DNA of 23,699 nucleotides from Cymbomonas tetramitiformis (GCA_001247695.2 LGRX02015820.1:1-23699), one strand, 5' to 3'. Positions 9,792-18,737 are shown, numbered from the stretch's first letter. The notes: generated by a model from the letters alone, not told the origin. Made by a program: numbers and translations.

Positions 9792-9990
9792 ATTTTTACC
9801 CGTCAAACCATCCGAAAGTTGGGCTACAGAAGTGCCCTACCGCTTTTGCGCATTTTCGGCCATTCCCGACTACGTGCTTCGTTCCAACAACGGCGTCTAG
9901 CCTACGAAGCCCTACACTCTGAACAGCAGCGCCCGTACTGCGGCAACACTGGCTTAAGCACTCACATACCCGGTGGCTTCGTCACACCAT

Positions 9991-10090
9991 TTTTGTTTCA
10001 GGATCACCTTTCCACCTTCACCCACACATTCGTTCACGAAGAAAGCCCGAAAGTAGCTGTATATGTTGATATTATCGCGATCACTCCCAG
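9991..10090 (-). pseudogene. Diverged partial second copy of the 10034-10561 protein
   Basis: This 100-nt block aligns without gaps to 10221-10320 at roughly 74% identity (26 mismatches by eye). Read on the minus strand it gives a peptide sharing SDR, SYFR, FF, NE and VIL positions with the full ORF. The relevant frame is not the one that continues from the upstream ORF. Most changes are transitions, many at third codon positions. It looks like a relic of a tandemly duplicated gene or repeated domain. Confidence 0.5.
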
Positions 10091-10561
10091 CCAGCAGCAT
10101 GTTTCATGCCTGTAGATAGGTCGAACGTGGTACATTAAGTGGTATGGTTTATACACTAACCGCATACTATTCCGATTTGGGAGGACGCACCTCTCAACTT
10201 CCTTGGTTTTAGGCAAACCCTTCTTGTTCAGGATCACCCTTCCATCTTTATCCACCTGCTCATTAATGAAGAAAGTCCGGAAATAACTATGTAAGGTGCT
10301 CTTGTTGCGATCACTCCCAGCAGTGCGATAAAAGCCATCACCGATGGTCACGTAGGAAAAGCTTCGGCAAACCGGGTTTGGCCCGACCATGAGCAACGAC
10401 TCGTACTCCGTGAACTTTCGACCCAGCCATACTGTGGGATCTGTGTACGCTCCAAAAAATGGCTCGTCAATGTGTTCGGGTTTTCCTAAAGCCTGCGCGT
10501 ATTTACCTCGGCGTGTCTTGGGAATACTTCGAACCTTGCGGTTCCAGCTGTGCATCCACAA
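10034..10561 (-). CDS. Unrecognised protein fragment
   Basis: The frame is open from a stop just upstream of 10561, with the first ATG at 10553-10555, to 10034. I do not recognise the family. The middle (FTEYESLLMVGPNPVCRSF, then GSDRNKSTLHSYFRTFFINE) looks like globular protein rather than shadow sequence. A 100-nt part of it is duplicated at 9991-10090 with mainly silent-type changes, which suggests past selection as protein. The last ~20 codons run into the second copy out of frame, so the natural C-terminus is probably lost. It may be a mobile-element or host multigene-family fragment. Confidence 0.4.
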   Translation of the reverse strand: MWMHSWNRKVRSIPKTRRGKYAQALGKPEHIDEPFFGAYTDPTVWLGRKFTEYESLLMVGPNPVCRSFSYVTIGDGFYRTAGSDRNKSTLHSYFRTFFINEQVDKDGRVILNKKGLPKTKEVERCVLPNRNSMRLVYKPYHLMYHVRPIYRHETCCWLGVIAIISTYTATFGLSS

Positions 10562-10574
10562 GAAATAACGTTGT

Positions 10575-10980
10575 TAGTGCTCTAAAGGGTACCCTAAGAT
10601 ACCCTTTATGCATTTTGTGTACCTTAACGGTATACTAAATCTCGGGATCGGGCTCGGGCGAAGGTGGATCCGGGCGAGAGGCTTGTGCACGAAGAGTCGC
10701 AAAATGTTCACCTTGACGTTTATTGTTCATTGCACAAATAGCATTTCTGCCCCACACGCACACCCCACCCCACCCCGCCCTCCTACTATGTGACAGTCGC
10801 GTTGTTAGTGTGAATTTAACAGAAGGAATCTTTTGGGGAATGTTGCATTGTTGGTACGCTAGTTGGTACGCTAACGGCAGGCCTTAGGGCACTAACGTTA
10901 CGCTAACTGAACGGGAATGCGCTTTATGAGATGTTCACGGTTTTAACCGAGATGATTTTAACCGAGTAACCAGCGGCCCA
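10575..10980. other. Intergenic; short repeats upstream of the LINE
   Basis: Contains a GGGTACCCTAAGATACCCTT near-palindrome at about 10588, a CACACCCC-rich stretch (10750-10785), the CTAACG words already noted, and a doubled TTTTAACCGAG at about 10941 and 10956 just ahead of the LINE frame. It could include the LINE 5' untranslated region, but no promoter motif is clear. Confidence 0.3.
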
Positions 10981-10983
10981 AAT

Positions 10984-12231
10984 ATGACTTCACCTTCCCA
11001 CCATATCCTCACACGGAGAGGTGCCACACCTAAAAAGCAGATAGAAACTCTGATAGAAACTTTCAGACTGGAATGGAAGACACACACCACTAATGAAACA
11101 ATTGTTTCAGAAGCCATCGAATCACATAGGAAATATCATCACACCTCGAATACGAATAACACCAACATTCAAATTCATCTCCTTGTGATAAATGAAATAT
11201 GGTCAACTGCGGTCCACATAATTCCGGAAAGAAAGATTATTTATTGTGATTTTGATATTTCTACCAATAATCACCAGAAAGACAGTTTCACACCTCTTCC
11301 ACAAGACCTAAGTGTGCACCGCATAACCTTGAAACTGGGAGTACACCCGAACAACATGGGGGTTTTCAATTTTACACTAGCCCACAAAGCCTTCCACATC
11401 CTGCACAACACTAAATTCTTCTCGGCAGCACAACTAAACAGAGATCTACTATACGAACTTGAAAACCTAAACATTAGAATTCTTCCGCAAACGGGCAGAG
11501 AAGCTAGAATAACCAAACACGAAAACAACAAAGCCATCTCAACCATACGACAATCATTAAGATCTCACCTCCCGAAAATTGATGCACATCCTACAAAGCC
11601 AAATCCTGAAAACAAAGAGTGTAAACCTACCTACACTGCTTATAATCACCTCATCTCAGGCAAAGGAAAACTTTCTAGCGCACACCACACACATGGATAC
11701 CGCAGGAAACACTCTCATAAACAAAAAAGAATAATCCAAAAGACCAAATGCACAAACAAAATATTTGATTGTGAAAACATTTATGACGCAGATGGCAGAT
11801 GCATCTTACAAAAAGCAAAACACAAAAGCGTTAGTAAACAATCTGAAGAATTAGACCGACTTACAAAACTACAACTAGCACAACACTCTGGCAGTCTGAT
11901 CATAATGGGTATGAATATGAGAGGCCTCCGACACCACAAAGAAGATAAAGACAGTTTGGTTAAATTAGAAACAATTTGCAATCTTTTAATTGACAAACGG
12001 GCCGATATAATTTGTATATCAGAAACCAAAGTGAATACTGAAAACCTTGCATTAATTAAAACCCTAATGACACAAAAAGGAATCCAATTCCGCACATCTC
12101 ATGTAAACGAAAGAGCTTCCATTGGTTCTATGATCTTATGGAACCCGAAAAGTTTACCACTTTCCACCTCGGTTACCACAATTGATGGTGATGCAAAAAG
12201 GGCAGTAATGACAAAAATTTTCAGGAAATAA
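10984..12231 (+). pseudogene. LINE retrotransposon ORF, N-terminal part with AP-endonuclease start
   Basis: A 415-codon frame from ATG 10984. Residues 1-300 are basic, Asn/His/Lys-rich and unrecognised. From about residue 304 the protein enters an exonuclease-endonuclease-phosphatase fold, the target-nicking nuclease of non-LTR retrotransposons. It has a core N311 in MNMRGL and the metal-binding Glu347 in CISETKVN. The frame ends at a TAA that is a frameshift artefact: about one base later the other frame continues the same domain. The sense strand is A-rich, as in many LINEs. As it stands the protein would be truncated and inactive. Confidence 0.75.
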
Positions 12232-12235
12232 CGGT

Positions 12236-12973
12236 CTGGAGCTCTACATAGCCAGCGGTTACATGAATGATGCCACACTAGTAGATGAACAAAAGGAATT
12301 ATATGACACACTCACTGACTGGGCAGGAAAGGCAGGAAATAATCCAAAAAAGGCCTACATAGAGATAGGTGACAAAAACTGTACTGTTACCCCAAATCAG
12401 CGGGTGTCGGGTGGAAATTACATGTCATATCAAGAGCATGTCGAGAAGAATAAGCATCTTCTAACATATTTCAACAATGACAAATGTTCCCTCAATGAAC
12501 TGATAATGGACCGAAACCCAAACACAGAAATTTTCACACATGTTATATCCAAAAACTCAAAAGCAAAGCTCACTCATATCATGGCAAACTCTACTATGGC
12601 AGAAATGACAGTTAAATCTGGATGGACGGAGGAAAACCCTTATATCATCTCCGACCACGGGATAGTATGGGCTGAATTTAAGCTCCCTCAAAACGACACT
12701 AAACCTGAGATAACTTCAGATACAACTTTGCCAACACCTAGATTTAATTGAGCCAAGGAAACCACACATGATGAGTACCCAGGTTACCCAATCAGAATGA
12801 CAAACAAAAACACGGATACAAAAAGGAAAATAAACAAGAAAGATATTGTAGGTCTCCTTGAAGCAAACGGATACAGCACAAATGAACTTGTGCACGCGTG
12901 TCACGGGCATACAAATGCATATACGAAGTTTCAGAGTAATCGGATACGAATCGATATATATCACAACCGGTGA
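12236..12973 (+). pseudogene. LINE AP-endonuclease, C-terminal part after frameshift
   Basis: This frame continues the endonuclease fold after a one-base insertion around 12220-12230. It contains IGDKN (the family GDxN active-site block) and SDHGIVWAEF, the terminal Asp-His pair. Those residues are kept, so decay is recent or limited. A TGA at 12749-12751 interrupts the frame right after RFN, where related LINEs often have Trp; the frame is then open again to 12973. Reverse transcriptase motifs (YADD, RNase H) do not follow. The element is therefore truncated at its 3' side, unlike the usual 5' truncation of LINEs. Confidence 0.7.
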
Positions 12974-13143
12974 TTATGCAATACGGCCCGTGTTACGAAA
13001 ACATTTTTATTCTGTAACAAAGCTCCCAAAGGAATCGTGTTTCATCACTATATAGCACAGGCTGTTCGGCTAGTTTCTCTCGTCACATGAATCCCTGTTT
13101 TTCCCCAACCTGCGCCGCCATAAATGTCATCTCTATTGTCATC

Positions 13144-13361
13144 TGTCACGGTATTGTACCAACACCGTTGATTCTGTCATAATCGTTCCTAATAATATTT
13201 CTATCGTTCACGATTCTGCCAGAGAGATAACATTTACTGATTTTGCATTCTTCATCCACGATCTCAGATTCCCTATCAATATTTCTCCCAGTATGCCGGT
13301 AATCTGAATCGGATCCCCCTTCCGTGGGGGTAATTGGCAGTCTATCGTGCCCCCTGGCACA
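13144..13361 (-). mobile_element. Candidate 3' LTR of the Ty3/gypsy element
   Basis: On the minus strand the sequence directly after the polypurine tract begins TGTGCCAGGGGGCACGATAG, with the TG start expected of an LTR. A plausible end, CCGTGACA, lies at 13144-13151. The 5' LTR is absent from the window, so the boundary at 13144 cannot be checked; other ...GACA ends lie just beyond. The 5' edge at 13361 is better supported by its position. Confidence 0.4.
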
Positions 13362-13376
13362 ACTCTCCCCCCCTTA
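13362..13376 (-). other. Polypurine tract next to LTR
   Basis: On the minus strand TAAGGGGGGGAGAG overlaps the methyltransferase ORF stop codon and is followed at once by TTGTGCC. This is the usual layout for plus-strand primer, then 3' LTR, in Ty3/gypsy elements. It shows that the methyltransferase is the last gene of the element. Confidence 0.6.
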
Positions 13377-14882
13377 GGGGTGGCTTTCTCCTGATGTCAC
13401 CCCAGCATCTTCATCACCTGTATTCCTGGGAAATAACCGCTGAAATAAGGTTCTCAGTAACTTAGCAGGTATAGGATATACTGCGCGAGAATTCTGCATC
13501 CCCTGCTGATCTGGATGAGGCCCTAGTTGAGCAGTAAGGGGGTGCACTCCAGTTGCCCATTTACATGGACACGGAGTCTGCGAGGTACATTCCCGCAGTG
13601 GTACGCTGGGCGGCGCATTAGTCCAGATACAAGTAGGTTTCTTATACTTCTCCCCGTACATACAATATGAGCAAAACAAGGGGGTAGGTAATTGATCCAC
13701 TACAGGTCTGAATCGCAAAGCATTGGGATATCGCCCTTTTGGATTTTCCAGAAACCAATAGCGTGGTCTGAGATATTCGATGATGTCAAGGGTGCGTTCT
13801 ACACAAGCATCTGCAGATATTAAATCTGGTGGTCCTCCAGTAGTTCGCGCTTGACTATATTGGGTACACGGTGGACTCGCCCATATTACATCAAAATATC
13901 CAGGAGGGTAATAGCTCCAATATTCCCAATCTTCAATTCTGGTAACATGCGTAGATCGCCAGAACTTATCAGAATCTAAAGATACTGTTTGTGCCTGAGG
14001 AAAGCATTCTGAGAAGGATCTTTGAACTGAGCCAGTGCCACTGAAGAGTACCAGTATTCTGATAGGTTTTACTGGAACTGGCGATAACTCAGTCACATAC
14101 GCCACTTCTCCAGAATCGGTAAAGTGTTGTTCTTCCCATGGAAGACACGCACTCGCAGAGCTGTTAGACATACCCCAGAACTGCGCTGATAATTGCTGCA
14201 CTAATGTCCCACTGTCCGCTGTCATTATTGACGCAGCATTCTGGTGCCGTCGATGTTCCCTTCTCCTCGCAGCTGAATCCCTGACCTGCTGTTCCATTGC
14301 TAGGCGTCTCTCTTCAAAATCCCGCAACTGTTGTAATGGGGCACCGCGCTCTAACTTATCACGCGTTCTCCACTGGTCATGAGCTTTAGAGAACCCGGTC
14401 CATCGCACCTTCCATTCCTCTATTTCTTTGCCCCTGCTCACGCGTACGCGTCGGCTCAAGATTTTCTCTACATGAGCCTCCTTCTGTCCGTCCACCATCA
14501 CTGCTTCAGGTGTCACTGTCTGCTGTCGCAAAGCGAAAGTGTCCTCTCCACCTGTGTAGGGTTTCAATCTGTGCTGCGCGAACACGTCATGCACTCTCCA
14601 ATGTGGGGGCAACTTCAGTCTATACGCCACTGGTGCCCCTCTGTCTGCCTCAGGCATCTCCGCCTGCAGATCGCTGTAAAAGCGTTCCGTAACTGCAACT
14701 GGACCATGCCACCGCTTGCTCAGCTTGCGGCACAAGGCTCTGTCCATCAACTTCTCTGTAAGATGTTTAGCCTCAATCCAGACCAGGTCACCTACCGCAT
14801 ACTCCCGCTGCGTGTGTCGCTGATCAAAAGCGTCTCGTTGCCTGCGTTGTGCTAGCTCAAGTTTGCTGCGTGCGTCCCGCAA
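13374..14882 (-). CDS. Ty3/gypsy polyprotein 3' part: integrase C-terminus, chromodomain, DNA cytosine methyltransferase
   Basis: One open frame of 502 codons; the homologous sequence runs a few codons further, to about 14894, so the left limit is a truncation and not a start. Residues 1-110 are the integrase C-terminal (GPY/F-like) region (AYAVGDLVWIEAKHL-type, then WRVHDVFAQHRLKPY). Residues 135-192 form a chromodomain (HVEKIL, WKVRWTGFSKAHDQW). After a basic linker, residues 275-485 form a C5-cytosine methyltransferase. Visible motifs are SAM-binding LFSGTGS (279-285), acidic SLDSD (301-305), catalytic ASPPCTQYS with Cys339, and ENP (379-381). KPTCIWTN (415-422) and a C-terminal NSRAVYPIPAKLL block follow. 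The target-recognition region is short, as in phage-like enzymes. Chromodomains in chromoviruses bind histone marks and steer integration; the fused enzyme could methylate the inserted DNA. The integrase core, RT, protease and gag are missing here. Confidence 0.85.
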   Translation of the reverse strand: MRDARSKLELAQRRQRDAFDQRHTQREYAVGDLVWIEAKHLTEKLMDRALCRKLSKRWHGPVAVTERFYSDLQAEMPEADRGAPVAYRLKLPPHWRVHDVFAQHRLKPYTGGEDTFALRQQTVTPEAVMVDGQKEAHVEKILSRRVRVSRGKEIEEWKVRWTGFSKAHDQWRTRDKLERGAPLQQLRDFEERRLAMEQQVRDSAARRREHRRHQNAASIMTADSGTLVQQLSAQFWGMSNSSASACLPWEEQHFTDSGEVAYVTELSPVPVKPIRILVLFSGTGSVQRSFSECFPQAQTVSLDSDKFWRSTHVTRIEDWEYWSYYPPGYFDVIWASPPCTQYSQARTTGGPPDLISADACVERTLDIIEYLRPRYWFLENPKGRYPNALRFRPVVDQLPTPLFCSYCMYGEKYKKPTCIWTNAPPSVPLRECTSQTPCPCKWATGVHPLTAQLGPHPDQQGMQNSRAVYPIPAKLLRTLFQRLFPRNTGDEDAGVTSGESHP

Positions 14883-14939
14883 CTGCGACGAAAATCTCCA
14901 CCCCTTCTACGTGCCACCCCTCCCCAAATATCCATGCAT

Positions 14940-15445
14940 GTGCGTGAAAAGCAACTGGTGGCCTGTAGGTGAAAGCCTGTGGCGTGGTGAGTGAGAGCAA
15001 CTGGTGGCGCGATGGGTGACACCTGGTGGCGTGGTGAGTGGAGAGCTGCTGGAGCGCGGTGAATGAGAGCACATGTGCATGGTGAGTGGAGAGCAGTTGG
15101 TTGGACGGTAAGTGATGAGCAGCTGGTGGGGTGGTGAGTGAAAAGCAGCTGGTGACAATGGGGGGGAAGCCGCTAGTGGCGTGGTGAGTGGAAAGCAACT
15201 GGTTGGGTGGTGAGTGAAGAGCAGCAAAGCTTGTGAGTGGAGAGCACTCGGTGGCCAATGAGTGGAGAGCATGCGTGGAGAGTAGCGGGTGGCGCGGTGA
15301 GTGGATGGCAGTTAGTGGCGTGGTGTGCGGAGAGCAACTAGTTGGGTAGTAAGTGGAGAGCAGCTGGTGGTGTCGTGAGTGGAGAGCACCTGGTGGCGCG
15401 GTGAGTGGTGAGCAACTAGTTGGATGGTGAGTGGGTGGCAAGTAG
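14940..15445. repeat. 26-bp minisatellite, about 20 degenerate units
   Basis: The unit is near GTGAGTGGAGAGCAACTGGT plus GGCGCG. Units vary in length (about 18-33 bp) and sequence. Long Pro/Ser/Thr/His-rich frames on the minus strand are a by-product of the array. It starts where the gypsy homology stops (about 14895-14940), marking the truncation point of that element. Confidence 0.8.
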
Positions 15446-15593
15446 GGAGGCGAAGCTCGCAAAAACTTTAGCTGTCTGATGAGATGTTACCAGTGGTTTT
15501 AGAAGATGTGATAGCTGTTTTCTAGCTTTGGGGCAAGGTGTCTATGGCAGCCAAGGTCTTCGCATGGAAAGTATTCACGTGCTTTCAAGGCTG
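15446..15593. other. Spacer between minisatellite and satellite
   Basis: Unique-looking sequence with no gene or repeat that I can support. Confidence 0.3.
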
Positions 15594-17694
15594 AAGTAAC
15601 CTTGCCCCATTCTTATGCGCCCATTCTTAGGGTAGTGGGTAGGGTTCGCATAGGGCGGGACGTGTGCTCCTGCATCGCAGGGTTTCAGACCCCCCCTGTC
15701 GGGGGTATCACTTTGTGACATCACAAGACGGAGCACATAGCTATGTAGAGCCGGGTGTGAGGAAAAGGGGGCACTTTTCAAAAGTGAATTTGCCTTTCCT
15801 ATGCTCCTATGGCGCCCATTCTTAGGGTAGTGGGTAGGGTTCGCATAGGGCGGGACGTGTGCTCCTGCATCGCAGGGTTTCAGACCCCACCCTTTCGAGG
15901 GGTATCACTGTGTGACATCATAAAACGGAGCACATAGTTATGTAGAGCCGGGTGTGAGGAAAAGGGGGCACTTTTCAAAAGTGAATTTGCCTTTCTTATG
16001 CTCCTATGGCGCCCATTCTTAGGGTAGTGGGTAGGGTTCGCATAGGGCGGGACGTGTGCTCCTGCATCGCAGGGTTTCAGACCCCCCCGGTCGGGGGTAT
16101 CACTGTGTGACATCACAAAACGGAGCACATAGCTATGTAGAGCCGGGTGTGAGGAAAAGGGGGCACTTTTCAAAAGTGAATTTGCCTTTCTATGCTCCTA
16201 TGGCGCCCATTCTTAGGGTAGTGGGTAGGGTTCGCATAGGGCGGGACGTGTGCTCCTGCATCGCAGGGTTTCAGACCCCCCCTGTCGGGGGTATCACTGT
16301 GTGACATCATAAAACGGAGCACATAGGTATGTAGAGCCGGGTGTGAGGAAAAGGGGGCACTTTTCAAAAGTGAATTTGCCTTTCTTATGCTCCTATGGCG
16401 CCCATTCTTATGGCGCCCATTCTTAGGGTAGTGGGTAGGGTTCGCATAGGGCGGGACGTGTGCTCCTGCATCGCAGGGTTTCAGACCCCCCCTGTCGGGG
16501 GTATCACTGTGTGACATCATAAAACGGAGCACATAGGTATGTAGAGCCGGGTGTGAGGAAAAGGGGGCACTTTTCAAAAGTGAATTTGCCTTTCTTATGC
16601 TCCTATGGCGCCCATTCTTAGGGTAGTGGGTAGGGTTCGCATAGGGCGGGACGTGTGCTCCTGCATCGCAGGGTTTCAGACCCCCCCGGTCGGGGGTATC
16701 ACTGTGTGACATCATAAAACGGAGCACATAGCTATGTAGAGCCGGGTGTGAGGAAAAGGGGGCACTTTTCAAAAGTGAATTTGCCTTTCTTATGCTCCTA
16801 TGGCGCCCATTCTTAGGGTAGTGGGTAGGGTTCGCATAGGGCGGGACGTGAGCTCCTGCATCGCAGGGTTTCAGACCCCCCCTGTCGGGGGTATCACTGT
16901 ATGACATCACAAAACGGAGCACATAGCTATGTAGAGCCGGGTGTGAGGAAAAGGGGGCACTTTTCAAAAGTGAATTTGCCTTTCTTATGCTCCTATGGCG
17001 CCCATTCTTAGGGTAGTGGGTAGGGTTCGCATAGGGCGGGACGTGTGCTCCTGCATCGCAGGGTTTCAGACCCCCCCTGTCGGGGGTATCACTGTGTGAC
17101 ATCATAAAACGGAGCACATAGGTATGTAGAGCCGGGTGTGAGGAAAAGGGGGCACTTTTCAAAAGTGAATTTGCCTTTCTTATGCTCCTATGGCGCCCAT
17201 TCTTAGGGTAGTGGGTAGGGTTCGCATAGGGCGGGACGTGAGCTCCTGCATCGCAGGGTTTCAGACCCCCCCTGTCGGGGGTATCACTGTATGACATCAT
17301 AAAACGGAGCATATAGCTATGTAGAGCCGGGTGTGAGGAAAAGGGGGCACTTTTCAAAAGTGAATTTGCCTTTCTTATGCTCCTATGGCGCCCATTCTTA
17401 GGGTAGTGGGTAGGGTTCGCATAGGGCGGGACGTGTGCTCCTGCATCGCAGGGTTTCAGACCCCCCCTGTCGGGGGTATCACTTTGTGACATCACAAAAC
17501 GGAGCACATAGCTATGTAGAGACGGGTGTGAGGAAAAGGGGGCACTTTTCAAAAGTGAATTTGCCTTTCGTATGCTCCTATGGCGCCCATTCTTAGGGTA
17601 GTGGGTAGGGTTCGCGTAGGGCGGGACGTGTGCTCCTGCATCGCAGGGTTTCAGACCCCCCCCTGTCGGGGGTATCACTGTGTGACATCATAAA
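15594..17694. repeat. 195-bp satellite, 11 tandem copies
   Basis: Copies start, by the word GCGCCCATTC, at 15617, 15812, 16009, 16203, 16413, 16608, 16803, 16998, 17193, 17388 and 17583; the last is cut off at about 17694. Spacing is 194-197, mostly exactly 195. A 15-bp slip at 16398-16412 duplicates the unit edge. Each unit holds TTAGGGTAGTGGGTAGGGTT (telomere-like), the palindromes ACATAGCTATGT and CACTTTTCAAAAGTG, and a CCCCCCTGTCGGGGG hairpin. Shared variants are not ordered simply: copies 16803 and 17193 share GTGAGCTCC and GTATGAC, while 16203, 16413 and 16998 share ATAGGTATGT. This suggests gene conversion or a two-unit higher-order repeat. Confidence 0.92.
16170..17678 (-). other. Open frame across satellite (65-residue repeats), probably not a gene
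   Basis: Because 195 equals 65 codons, one minus-strand frame stays open for 502 codons and repeats a peptide containing AHVPPYANPTHYPKNGR and DTPDRGGLKPC. It has no ATG-linked promoter, no signal peptide and no known domain. Differences between copies change amino acids (S/T, V/M, H/Q/Y) as readily as they are silent. The frame breaks in the 15617-16009 copies. I treat it as a consequence of unit length, while noting that a tandem-repeat protein is not excluded. Confidence 0.5.
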
Positions 17695-17748
17695 ATAAAA
17701 AGTAAGTGAGAATGAAGGGTAGGTTTTCTGTGGTGTTATGGAACAGGG

Positions 17749-18737
17749 ATGAGTGCATCTCGGTTGTTGAAGATCGCCAACCAACGCATTTTCAAGCACG
17801 CAGAGTTTCGTGGTGATCAAGAAGCTATTTGCACAGCGGCTGTCGGCGGAAGTGACATTTTGGCAGTTATGCCTACGGGGGCTGGTAAGAGCTTGTGTTA
17901 CTAACTTCCTGCAACAATCGGATCTGGACTCACGGTAGTGATATCTCCACTACTATCCTTGATGCATGATCAAGTAACAACATTAGTCAGTAAGGACATC
18001 GCTGCTATCAAGTATACTAGTGAGCTGACAGTTAACGCGAAGGCATGTTATCTAGATATGATAAAGCGAGGGATGATAACATTGTTATATCTTGCACCAG
18101 AGACATTAATCAGTGAGCAAGAGAAAGATGCCGATTTGACACGGGCACTTTTAGAAGTCCTCGCTATGGCCAAATTGAAGCGGTTTGTAGTGGATGAGGC
18201 TCATTGTGTCAGTGAGTTCGGTGCAGACTTCAGAAAGGCATACGCTAGGCTCGGAGAACTGAGAGACCGTTTCCCGGACGTACCATTCACAACAGTTACA
18301 GGGACAACCACAGACAAGACAAAATCAGATATTAAAGTACCGCTAAAGCTTAAGAAACCCATGGAGTTTTGCACCAAATTGGTAGAGCAGGAAGAGATGG
18401 CGAGCGGGCTAACTGCATGTTGTTGTTCTCACCAAAGAACTTGCAAAATATCAAAATCGTGTTTCAAAAGAATACAGAAAATCAAGAATCGAAACGAAGC
18501 AAACTCAAAGAGATGGGCAATTATTGTTTCAACATCAAAGATTGTAGACACCAAATGTTATTGGATCACTTTGGCGACAAAATCAAAGTGTCACGAGGTT
18601 GCAAGATGTGTGACATTTGCTCGACACCAAGTGGACTTGTTTTGACAGAGGCACAAGAGAAACGTGGCAGTGGTATGAAGAGACCTCAACGCTCATCGCA
18701 TTCATCACTAGAGCCTGGCCAGAGGAAGAGGCGTTAA
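17749..18737 (+). pseudogene. RecQ-family DNA helicase pseudogene
   Basis: From ATG 17749 the frame shows RecQ motif 0 (EFRGDQ), Walker A MPTGAGKSLCY, motif Ia (VVISPLLSLMHDQ), motif II DEAHCVSEFG with DFRKAYARLGELR, and motif III (TVTGTTT). A TAA at 17902-17904 sits where the family has Gln after SLCY (one-base CAA to TAA change). After TKSDI (about 18335) motifs IV and V are missing, a deletion of roughly 100 residues or more. The frame then shifts, and motif VI HQIGRAGRDG (from 18372) and a RecQ zinc-binding region (YCFNIKDC ... GCKMCDIC) follow to a stop at 18735-18737. RecQ enzymes unwind 3'-5' during repair. This copy cannot encode an active one. It begins about 55 bp after the 195-bp satellite ends. 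Confidence 0.85.

Noticed and set aside
12749..12751. TGA read as tryptophan (altered genetic code)
   Set aside because: Only one case, in a decayed LINE that also has a frameshift. The RecQ pseudogene stop is a TAA and gives no support.
14035..14855. Plus-strand ORFs opposite the methyltransferase gene
   Set aside because: They are antisense shadows of a well-supported minus-strand coding region.
14857..15462. 201-codon Thr/Pro/His-rich minus-strand ORF
   Set aside because: It lies entirely over the 26-bp minisatellite, has irregular unit length and contains no domain.
16170..17678. 502-codon repeat ORF as a genuine repeat protein
   Set aside because: The frame is open because the unit is 195 bp and lacks a stop in that frame. 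Copy differences are not biased to silent sites, and the frame breaks in the first copies. Listed only as an open frame.
15594..17694. CRISPR array
   Set aside because: Repeats are 195 bp, adjacent and without unique spacers, in eukaryotic-looking DNA.
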